Assembly (NCBI GenBank): GCA_903870245.1
Contig: CAIQCB010000059.1
Location: 27,146 to 91,145 of the forward strand
Length of the DNA: 64,000 nt
Origin: an uncultured Methylocystaceae bacterium
Lineage (GTDB): Bacteria > Pseudomonadota > Alphaproteobacteria > Rhizobiales > Beijerinckiaceae
Reading direction: 5' to 3'
The position numbers and the translations under genes are program-made. The notes below the pieces were generated by a model. The model saw nothing but the letters and a program-made list of their open reading frames with translations, did no database searches and was not told the DNA's origin. The first letter of the stretch is position 1; each line of letters opens with the position of its first letter. This document shows positions 57,687 to 64,000 of the stretch, piece after piece.

Positions 57687-58796
57687 ATGTCAGAGGCGCG
57701 TGATCATACGAGTTTGCGGCGGGGCTGGACCACCGGCGCCTGCGCCACTGCCGCTGCGCGCGCCGCTTTCGAGGCCCAGGTTTCAGGCGGTCCGCCGCCC
57801 GATCCTGTCGAAATCGCCTTGCCTTCCGGCCAGCGCGTCGCTTTCGCTCTGGCGGAATGGACCCGAATTCAGGATGGAGTCCGGGCCGGAGTGATCAAGG
57901 ACGCAGGCGACGATCCTGACGTCACCCATGGCGCTTTGGTGCGGGCGACCGTCCGTAGCGCCGCGCCCGGCTCGGGGGTTTCTTTCCTGGCGGGAGAGGG
58001 CGTCGGCGTGGTGACGCGGCCCGGTTTGCCGTTGCCGCCGGGCGAGCCGGCGATCAATCCGGTCCCGCGCGCCATGATCCGCCAGACGCTCGCCGAAGCC
58101 GCGCAGTGGCTGGGCGTCCCGCCGGATGCGCAGGTCGAGATTTCGATTCCCGGCGGTTCTGAGATGGCAAGGCACACTCTTAACGGCCGCCTCGGGATTG
58201 TCGGAGGCTTGTCGATTCTCGGAACAACCGGCATTGTGACGCCCTTCTCCTGCGCCGCATGGATCGATAGCATCCATCGCGGCGTAGATGTCGCCCGCGC
58301 CTGCGGTCTGACGCATATCGCCGCCGCCACAGGCTCAACATCCGAGTTGGCCGTTCGGAAACTCTATGACCTGCCCGAGGTCGCGCTCATCGAGATGGGG
58401 GATTTCGCCGGCGGCTTTCTGAAATATCTGCGCGCCCATCCAGTTGCGCGCGTCACGATCGGCGGCGGCTTTGCTAAAATGACCAAACTGGCGCAGGGAC
58501 GACTCGATCTGCATTCCGCCCGCTCTGCCCTCGACCTCCAGCAACTGGCGCAGCTGGCCAGCGCCGCCGGCGCTTCGATGAGTCTGTCCGGTGCGATCGC
58601 GGGAGCCAATAGCGCGCTGGAGGCGCTTCAGGTCGCGCAGTCTGGCGGCGTAGATCTTGCCGCGCCGGTTGCCGCGCGGGCATGGGAGACAGCGGCCCGG
58701 ACCCTCAACACAACGGGCGTCGAGCTTGAAATTCTCGTTTTCGACCGCGAAGGCGGCCTGTTGGCGCGCGCGCCGTTCCGGAGCGCGCACGCATGA
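57687..58796 (+). CDS. cbiD: Cobalt-precorrin-5B C1-methyltransferase CbiD
   Basis: 369 residues. RRGWTTGACATAAARAAF at the N-terminus, NPVPRAMIRQTL, TLNGRLGIVGGLSILGTTGIV and GDFAGGFLKYL are family blocks. It methylates C1 in the anaerobic-type (cobalt-early) corrin pathway. Its stop overlaps the cobU start (ATGA). The 117 bp upstream show no cobalamin riboswitch that I can recognise. Confidence 0.94.
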   Translation: MSEARDHTSLRRGWTTGACATAAARAAFEAQVSGGPPPDPVEIALPSGQRVAFALAEWTRIQDGVRAGVIKDAGDDPDVTHGALVRATVRSAAPGSGVSFLAGEGVGVVTRPGLPLPPGEPAINPVPRAMIRQTLAEAAQWLGVPPDAQVEISIPGGSEMARHTLNGRLGIVGGLSILGTTGIVTPFSCAAWIDSIHRGVDVARACGLTHIAAATGSTSELAVRKLYDLPEVALIEMGDFAGGFLKYLRAHPVARVTIGGGFAKMTKLAQGRLDLHSARSALDLQQLAQLASAAGASMSLSGAIAGANSALEALQVAQSGGVDLAAPVAARAWETAARTLNTTGVELEILVFDREGGLLARAPFRSAHA

Positions 58797-59314
58797 GAGA
58801 GAATCTGCACCTGTCGTTTGTTCTTGGCGGCGCCCGCTCCGGGAAAAGCGCCTATGCGGAAAAATTGGTTGAAGCGTATGAGCAGCCCTGGACCTATATC
58901 GCCACGGCGGAGGCTTTCGACGATGAAATGCGCGAGCGCATCGCTCTCCACAGGTCGCGACGCGACAACGGATGGCGAACCATTGAGGCTCCCCAGCAAC
59001 TTGTCGACGCTATCCGCGCCGCGCCCGCCGATGGGGCCTTGCTGATCGATTGTCTGGGCGTCTGGATGTCGAACCGTCTGCTCGTCGACGCCGATCTCGC
59101 CGCCGATCGCGAGTCGCTTGTTGCGGCGCTTCTCGAGCGGCGAGCGCCGACCGTCGTCGTCTCTCCGGAAGTCGGCTTTTCGATTGTTCCTGAAAACGCG
59201 CTGGCCCGGGCGTTTCGCGACGCGGCCGGTTTACTGCATCAGGACATCGCCCGCATCGCGCGCCGCGTTGTGCTGGTTGTGGCGGGCTGCCCGATGACGG
59301 TCAAAGGTTCATAA
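58793..59314 (+). CDS. cobU: Adenosylcobinamide kinase/guanylyltransferase CobU (CobP)
   Basis: 173 residues. P-loop LGGARSGKSAYAE (11-23), RRDNGWRTIEAP and LLIDCLGVWMSNRL (Walker B-like) are characteristic. It phosphorylates adenosylcobinamide and attaches GMP in the nucleotide-loop assembly of cobalamin. Translationally coupled to cbiD. Confidence 0.94.
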   Translation: MRENLHLSFVLGGARSGKSAYAEKLVEAYEQPWTYIATAEAFDDEMRERIALHRSRRDNGWRTIEAPQQLVDAIRAAPADGALLIDCLGVWMSNRLLVDADLAADRESLVAALLERRAPTVVVSPEVGFSIVPENALARAFRDAAGLLHQDIARIARRVVLVVAGCPMTVKGS

Positions 59315-59331
59315 GGAGAAGTCTCGAACCA

Positions 59332-60084
59332 ATGAAAACCATACTTGTCACCGGCGCCACGGCCGGCTTCGGCGCAGCATTCGCGCGCCGGTTCATTCGC
59401 GACGGGCACCGCGTCATCGCTACCGGACGCCGCGCCGAACGACTTGACTCCCTTCGGGCGGAACTCGGCGAGCGACTCCATCTCGCCAGCTTCGATATGC
59501 GCGACACCCGCGCCGTCGCCGATTTTGTCGCCGGTCTGCCAGAGGGCTGGAAGGAGATTGACGTATTGATTAACAACGCCGGGCTCGCGCTCGGTCTGGC
59601 GCCGGCGTGGGAGGCCTCCCTCGCCGAATGGGATCAGATGATCGACACCAACATACGCGGACTTGTTCACATGACGCGGGCCATTTTGCCCGGCATGGTC
59701 GCCCGCAACGACGGTTTGATCATCAATCTCGGGTCTATCGCCGGCGAATATCCCTATCCCGGCGGCAATGTGTATGGCGGCACAAAAGCCTTCGTCCGTC
59801 AGTTTTCGCTCAATTTGCGCGCCGATCTCGTCGGTCTGAACGTCCGGGTGACGGATATCGAGCCGGGTCTTGTCGGCGGCTCCGAATTCAGCGCCGTGCG
59901 GTTTGGCGGAGACATTGAGAAGGCGGCTTCGGTCTATGCCGGAACCAGGCCGCTTACGCCTGAGGATATCGCAGAGACCGCTGCCTGGCTCGTGTCTTTG
60001 CCGCCGCATGTCAACATCAACGCCATTGAAATGATGCCAACCTGTCAGGCCAGCGCCGCCCTGGCGGTTCGAAGAGAATCATAG
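59332..60084 (+). CDS. Short-chain dehydrogenase/reductase (YdfG-like)
   Basis: 250 residues. Cofactor motif VTGATAGFGAAFARR, and catalytic S135, Y148 and K152 (GSIAGEYPYPGGNVYGGTK). GRRAERL after the second strand suggests NADP preference. The overall sequence resembles YdfG, the 3-hydroxy acid/malonic semialdehyde reductase. It begins 17 bp after cobU. It could in principle reduce other ketones; I do not see a tie to the sphingolipid operon. Confidence 0.88.
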   Translation: MKTILVTGATAGFGAAFARRFIRDGHRVIATGRRAERLDSLRAELGERLHLASFDMRDTRAVADFVAGLPEGWKEIDVLINNAGLALGLAPAWEASLAEWDQMIDTNIRGLVHMTRAILPGMVARNDGLIINLGSIAGEYPYPGGNVYGGTKAFVRQFSLNLRADLVGLNVRVTDIEPGLVGGSEFSAVRFGGDIEKAASVYAGTRPLTPEDIAETAAWLVSLPPHVNINAIEMMPTCQASAALAVRRES

Positions 60085-60223
60085 CTCTACGCAAGTCTCT
60101 GGCGGGTATAAGTTCTCTTCTGATTCGTCGCTATCGTGAACCGTTCAAAACTGTTAACAAGCAGCCTGTCTGGCCGCCTGCGTCACAGGAATGTCGCAAT
60201 TTAGGATGTTTCTGCGCCGGCCG

Positions 60224-60238
60224 TTAATGAACCGTTAA
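60224..60238 (+). promoter_or_regulatory. Perfect CtrA box (TTAA-N7-TTAA)
   Basis: TTAA-TGAACCG-TTAA matches the CtrA consensus at all eight fixed bases and lies 46 bp upstream of the start of a 41-residue membrane peptide gene. CtrA is the cell-cycle regulator of alphaproteobacteria; binding here is inference. Confidence 0.5.
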
Positions 60239-60284
60239 TCGGTCGGCGGTAAGGTTTACAGACGTTAACGAGGGGGATTCGATT

Positions 60285-60410
60285 ATGCGAAGCGCCTATC
60301 GGAACCGGGACTACGCCAGCGTCACGCTGCGCGAGAATATGATCGCCCTGATGATCGTCGCCGCCAGCTGGGTGCTCTTTGCAACCCTCATTACCGGCGA
60401 ATTTTTCTGA
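60285..60410 (+). CDS. Small single-span membrane peptide (41 aa)
   Basis: 41 residues: a charged N-terminus (MRSAYRNRDYASVTLREN), one membrane segment (MIALMIVAASWVLFATLITG) and a short EFF tail. ATG at 60285 follows GAGGGGG at good spacing, and a perfect CtrA box lies 46 bp further up. I do not recognise the family. The 60411-60709 stretch after it holds nothing I can support. Confidence 0.6.
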   Translation: MRSAYRNRDYASVTLRENMIALMIVAASWVLFATLITGEFF

Positions 60411-60709
60411 AATACAGATAAAATACGGCCTATTTCACAAGCTAGGCAGTTAACGCCAGCGACAGAATAAAAATTGTGAGTGAGACGATGGCCGCGCCCG
60501 CCAGAGCGGCGAAAGTTTCCCGGGTCATTGTCGAAAGCATCGCCCCAATCTCCGCCAGCGCCGCGCGTCTCGTCAGCGCTGGATGGACTTTGAGAACCCA
60601 GCCGGCAAACAGCAAGAATTGTTTAGCCAGTCTTGCGCAAGCTTGTCTTTATTTCCGCCATGTGTGGCTTTTCAGTCACGTTTTTTGCTTCGCAACACGC
60701 TGTTGACAG

Positions 60710-61384
60710 TCAAGGACTCGCGTGAAACAGCGCCGCGCAACCAACAATTTCGATTGAGACGACAGAGAAACGCGCGCGCAGGGCCGTTTCCAGCGCATCC
60801 AGACTGTCGAGACGATTCGAAAACACGCCGTGCCGGTTGTAATGCGCCATCAGCAGTTTTGCCGCCCAACTTCGCGTGACGCCGGCCTGAAGCAAAGTTG
60901 ACCCGAAACAGACCGCGCCCTCGTTCATAAGGGGTTTGATGCGATCAAAGACAATCGCTTTCGACGCCATCGAACCGGGCAGGCAGTGGAGAAGGTAATT
61001 CAGGCTGATCGAATCGAAACCTGGAGCCGCCAGTTCGATGGGCTCCAGGACATTGCGCCGATAAGCTTCCGGTTTGTATCGCGCGATCCGTCGCGCCGCA
61101 TAAGCAAGCGCTGTCTGGTTCAGGTCCATCAGCGCGACGCGCGGCTGAGGCGCAGGAAATACGCAATGATCAAGGAAATAGCCGCTGCCGACCCCGATAT
61201 CGAGATGGTTGGCGCTGACATGGGCGTCGAAGAAGCGCCGCAGGCGATTGGTCGGGCAGCGCCAGATCAGCGGATTTGAGATGGTCAGGACGCGCAGATC
61301 GTAATTGGGCAAGGTCCTGTCGGTATAAAAGGCTTGTCCTGCGGCGATCTCATCCGCCGTTGGGGACTTAACAGGCTCGCTCAA
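60710..61384 (-). CDS. Class I SAM-dependent methyltransferase
   Basis: 224 residues. SAM motif HLDIGVGSGYFLDHCVFP, motif II ALMDLNQTAL and ISLNYLLHCLPGSM are typical. The substrate is unknown. The start is uncertain: no ATG fits, so I chose TTG at 61384, 7 bp after the upstream gene's stop; the longer open frame upstream overlaps that gene in another frame and is Arg/Pro-rich shadow. Confidence 0.8.
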   Translation of the reverse strand: MSEPVKSPTADEIAAGQAFYTDRTLPNYDLRVLTISNPLIWRCPTNRLRRFFDAHVSANHLDIGVGSGYFLDHCVFPAPQPRVALMDLNQTALAYAARRIARYKPEAYRRNVLEPIELAAPGFDSISLNYLLHCLPGSMASKAIVFDRIKPLMNEGAVCFGSTLLQAGVTRSWAAKLLMAHYNRHGVFSNRLDSLDALETALRARFSVVSIEIVGCAALFHASP

Positions 61385-61391
61385 GAAAGAC

Positions 61392-61727
61392 TCAAAACCT
61401 GAAATTGAGGCCGGCGCCGCCGGAGGGCGACAAAGTCGGCATCGCCGAGGGCGTCTCAGCGCCTGTGTCCATGTTCTCGGAGGCGGATTTGTCGGTCTCG
61501 ATCTCGCCCTGGACTTTAGCCTTTCCGGTTTTTGCGGCGCGTTTGCCGCGTTTAACGGCTTTGGTCCTCGCGGCAGATGCGGAGACGGGTCCAGGGCTCG
61601 CGCCGGTCGCCATATCCTTCGCCACAGAGGGCGGGAGCGGCATGTCCTGGGCCAGAACCGTTTCGCCGCCGGCGAACAGCGCGAGGCCAAGAAAGCAGGA
61701 AAAGAACGGAACCTTGAACGCGACCAT
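61392..61727 (-). CDS. Small secreted Lys/Ala-rich protein
   Basis: 111 residues. Signal peptide (about 1-26, ending TVLAQ), then a basic Ala/Lys stretch (RTKAVKRGKRAAKTGKAK) and a Ser/Pro/Gly-rich end, LSPSGGAGLNFRF. ATG at 61727 is preceded by GGGAGCTGGAA. No family recognised. Confidence 0.65.
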   Translation of the reverse strand: MVAFKVPFFSCFLGLALFAGGETVLAQDMPLPPSVAKDMATGASPGPVSASAARTKAVKRGKRAAKTGKAKVQGEIETDKSASENMDTGAETPSAMPTLSPSGGAGLNFRF

Positions 61728-61789
61728 TTCCAGCTCCCAGACCAATTGCACCCATGATTCTCTCACAACCCCGGGGCGTCAAAATCGCC

Positions 61790-62029
61790 TCAGGCGGCGT
61801 CAATAATTTTCGAGATTTCGTCCTTGAGCTGAAGACGCTTTTTCTTGAGGTCCTCAATCGTCGCGTCGTCGGCAGGCTCGACGTTGGTCTCCATCCGATG
61901 GATCGAGCGGTTGAGCGTGTGATATTCGTCCGCGAGACGAGCGAAATGGGCGTCGCCGGTCTTCAGCGCGTGAATGACCTCCGCCTTCTCCGGGAATTCT
62001 TCATGCAACTCGTGGGCAACGTGGCTCAT
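61790..62029 (-). CDS. DUF465 (YdcH) family protein
   Basis: 79 residues, one helical hairpin: FPEKAEVIHALKTGDAHFARLADEYHTLNRSIHRME, then DLKKKRLQLKDEI. This is the YdcH/DUF465 coiled-coil family, abundant in alphaproteobacteria; function unknown. Start ATG at 62029. Confidence 0.9.
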   Translation of the reverse strand: MSHVAHELHEEFPEKAEVIHALKTGDAHFARLADEYHTLNRSIHRMETNVEPADDATIEDLKKKRLQLKDEISKIIDAA

Positions 62030-62209
62030 TCTTATCTCCGAACCTTTATGATTTGATTTCAGATTTTTATATCTTGCCCGACCGGGCCGTCGCTTTCCTT
62101 GCGCCCGGGGGCTGGCATGCGAAGCAGAGCTTATAGGGCCTCAGACGCCAAAGCGGAAATCGTCATGAGGTCGCAGCTCAAAAAACTTTGATAGCGATGG
62201 ATTCTTCGC

Positions 62210-62238
62210 TTGACGCGACGGGAAGGCGCGATTAGTTT
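62210..62238 (+). promoter_or_regulatory. Candidate promoter upstream of rpsL
   Basis: TTGACG (62210-62215), 17 bp, then TAGTTT (62233-62238), a plausible housekeeping -35/-10 pair about 300 bp before rpsL. The 62030-62536 stretch has no other recognisable gene; its antisense frames are shadows. Confidence 0.4.
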
Positions 62239-62536
62239 CCGCGAACTTTCGACAGGCCGTAAATTCATGTCGTCCGCGAGCGCCTCGCTCCTGACCTTTC
62301 GAATTTAAACGCTGTCGCCTTGCCTGTGACCGCCAATCCTTGGCTTTCATACCGTCGCTTCGCGGCGACGGACAGGAGGGCACGATCCCGATTTCCGGGG
62401 TCCTCTGCAACAGGAGCGCCTTGGCCCATGGCCGACGGCGCTTCGACCGTTTGCGCGTTCCAATGGGCGCGCCCGCGGGTCTGCCACGAAATCCGCCACT
62501 CGCTTGCGAGCGAACCACCGGCGTAAGGACGAATTG

Positions 62537-62908
62537 ATGCCGACGATCAGTCAGTTGATCCGCAAGCCGCGGCACCCGAAGACGTACCGCGAAAAGGCCC
62601 GCCATCTCGGCGCGTGCCCCCAGAAGCGCGGTGTTTGCACGCGTGTCTACACGACGACGCCGAAGAAGCCGAACTCGGCCCTTCGTAAAGTCGCCAAGGT
62701 GCGTCTGACGAACGGCTTCGAAGTCATCGGCTATATTCCGGGCGAGGGCCACAATCTTCAAGAGCACTCGGTTGTCATGATCCGCGGCGGCCGCGTCAAG
62801 GATTTGCCGGGCGTTCGTTATCACATTCTGCGCGGCGTGCTTGACACGCAGGGCGTCAAGGACCGCAAGCAACGCCGTTCGAAATACGGCGCCAAGCGTC
62901 CGAAGTAA
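62537..62908 (+). CDS. rpsL: 30S ribosomal protein S12
   Basis: 123 residues, complete. [47 protein letters not shown] and the C-terminal [18 protein letters not shown] are standard. It lies first in the str operon, 12 bp ahead of rpsG. ATG at 62537; a short upstream extension is out of family. Confidence 0.98.
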   Translation: MPTISQLIRKPRHPKTYREKARHLGACPQKRGVCTRVYTTTPKKPNSALRKVAKVRLTNGFEVIGYIPGEGHNLQEHSVVMIRGGRVKDLPGVRYHILRGVLDTQGVKDRKQRRSKYGAKRPK

Positions 62909-62920
62909 GGAGGCACGCAG

Positions 62921-63391
62921 ATGTCGAGACGTCACCGGGCGGAAAAGCGCGAGGTTATCGAGGACGCCAAATATGGCGATCTGGTTCTCGCCAAGTTTAT
63001 GAACTCAATCATGTACGACGGTAAAAAGTCGGTCGCCGAAGCGATCGTCTATGGCGCCCTGGATCAGGTCGAGGCAAAAGCCAAGTCTGACCCGCTCGGC
63101 GTTTTCCGTCAGGCGCTGGACAATGTCGCGCCGGCGATCGAAGTGCGGTCCCGTCGCGTCGGCGGCGCCACCTATCAGGTGCCGGTCGAGGTGCGCAACG
63201 AGCGTCGTCAGGCGCTGGCGATCCGCTGGATCATCTCCGCCGCCCGCGCACGCAACGACAAGACCATGGTTGATCGTCTTTCGGCCGAATTGCTCGACGC
63301 CTCCAATAACCGTGGTTCTGCGGTTAAGAAGCGCGAGGACACTCATCGCATGGCGGAAGCCAACCGCGCCTTCTCCCATTATCGCTGGTAA
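62921..63391 (+). CDS. rpsG: 30S ribosomal protein S7
   Basis: 156 residues, complete. [35 protein letters not shown] and [21 protein letters not shown] are diagnostic. Preceded by AAGGAGG; fusA starts 33 bp on. Confidence 0.98.
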   Translation: MSRRHRAEKREVIEDAKYGDLVLAKFMNSIMYDGKKSVAEAIVYGALDQVEAKAKSDPLGVFRQALDNVAPAIEVRSRRVGGATYQVPVEVRNERRQALAIRWIISAARARNDKTMVDRLSAELLDASNNRGSAVKKREDTHRMAEANRAFSHYRW

Positions 63392-63424
63392 GGCGTCGAA
63401 CCGCTCACACTCAGGACATAGACT

Positions 63425-63664
<240 letters not shown>

Positions 63665-63680
63665 ACCTCGCAAGGAACCT

Positions 63681-63941
63681 ATGAACGTCCAAGATCTGGA
63701 TACGGTCATCAAGGCCGCACAGCAGTCCAAGCCACGGACCCGAGACAACAGCAAACAAGCGCAAGTGATCGCCATGCTCAAGCGTCCCGAGGGCGCCACC
63801 ATCGCGCAGATTTGTGAGGCCACCGGATGGATGCCGCACACCGTACGCGGTACCTTTGCCGGTGTATTCAAAAAGAAGCTGGGCCTGCAAATCACCTCGA
63901 CCAAGGAGGCAGGAGCAGATCGGATTTACCACGCCGCCTGA
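63681..63941 (+). CDS. DUF3489 family protein
   Basis: 86 residues, small helical/winged-helix-like protein: [23 protein letters not shown], then [17 protein letters not shown] and [11 protein letters not shown]3489 genes are typically found beside DUF2924 and serine-recombinase genes in mobile elements of alphaproteobacteria. ATG at 63681, with AAGGAA 3 bases upstream. Base composition looks less GC-rich than the ribosomal genes. It begins 17 bp past the point where fusA breaks. Confidence 0.85.
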   Translation: MNVQDLDTVIKAAQQSKPRTRDNSKQAQVIAMLKRPEGATIAQICEATGWMPHTVRGTFAGVFKKKLGLQITSTKEAGADRIYHAA

Positions 63942-63955
63942 ACAGGAGCCAGGAT

Positions 63956-64000
63956 ATGAAAACAATGACCATCACAATCGATCGCAAACCCCTGACCATC
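63956..64000 (+). CDS. Partial ORF cut by the window edge
   Basis: The last 45 bases open a frame MKTMTITIDRKPLTI that runs off the window. ATG at 63956 follows CAGGAGCCAGGAT, so a ribosome-binding site is present. It may be the next gene of the DUF3489 element; identity unknown. Confidence 0.4.
   Translation, partial: MKTMTITIDRKPLTI

Noticed and set aside
59332..60084. The SDR as the missing ketosphinganine reductase (CerR)
   Set aside because: It resembles YdfG, lies 39 kb from the sphingolipid-type operon and next to cobU; no specific evidence links it.
60476..60706. 76-codon plus-strand frame
   Set aside because: No ribosome-binding site, a mixed composition and no similarity; probably chance.
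62141..62935. 264-codon antisense frame over the rpsL leader and rpsL
   Set aside because: Arg-rich shadow of rpsL; the leader itself shows only a candidate promoter.

Overview
The window looks like the chromosome of an alphaproteobacterium of the order Hyphomicrobiales (Rhizobiales), probably near Beijerinckiaceae/Methylocystaceae. This is inferred from gene content: Omp31-type porins, a 1.97k-residue growth-pole-ring-like coiled-coil protein, an RgsP-like receptor, ptsP-prfA, heparinase-purH, cysQ-DUF4170-waaA-lpxK, a DUF6101 gene, cysteine-free bL36, and the rpsL-rpsG-fusA ribosomal operon. Coding is dense and GC-rich, and many genes are joined by ATGA overlaps. No tRNA, rRNA, CRISPR array or complete insertion sequence was seen.

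Layout. 0-9 kb: a porin, a Rieske/FAD oxidoreductase and the giant polar-growth protein. 9-14 kb: an HPt protein, an orphan solute-binding protein, a membrane glycosyltransferase with a GspE/MshE-like N-terminus, an orphan DndB-like DGQHR protein and a small secreted protein. 14-16.5 kb: a flippase-like membrane protein with ccmB and ccmA. 16.6-20.9 kb: a four-gene operon that reads as a sphingolipid (ceramide) pathway: serine-palmitoyltransferase-like enzyme, bCerS-like N-acyltransferase, DEGS1-like desaturase and FA2H-like hydroxylase. 20.9-30 kb: ligA, the RgsP-like receptor with degenerate GGDEF and EAL motifs, ptsP and prfA. 30-42 kb: a pectin-acetylesterase-like protein, a cysteine-rich secreted protein, purH, heparinase II/III, a gamma-carbonic-anhydrase-like protein, a haem-binding-like protein, lpxK, waaA, DUF4170, cysQ and DUF6101. 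42-46 kb: a TonB-dependent receptor fused to a second, porin-type beta-barrel. 46-56 kb: rpmJ, a deacetylase, an L,D-transpeptidase lipoprotein, lpdA, GSCFA and WcbI proteins, a methyltransferase and an intracellular PHB depolymerase. 56-60 kb: cobalamin genes (cbiB, cbiD, cobU), a PEBP protein and an SDR. 60-64 kb: a CtrA-box-preceded 41-residue membrane peptide, a methyltransferase, a secreted protein, DUF465, then rpsL, rpsG and fusA.

How the parts work together. Much of the window serves the cell envelope: lipid A/Kdo (lpxK, waaA), L,D-transpeptidation, polar growth (GPR/RgsE-like and RgsP-like proteins), outer-membrane barrels, surface polysaccharide enzymes and the putative sphingolipid operon. 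The most striking anomalies are the sphingolipid operon with two eukaryote-like lipid-modifying enzymes, the receptor with two barrels in one chain, and fusA, whose reading frame stops matching EF-G after about 80 codons and runs into a DUF3489 gene typical of mobile elements. That last junction is either a real insertion or an assembly chimera.
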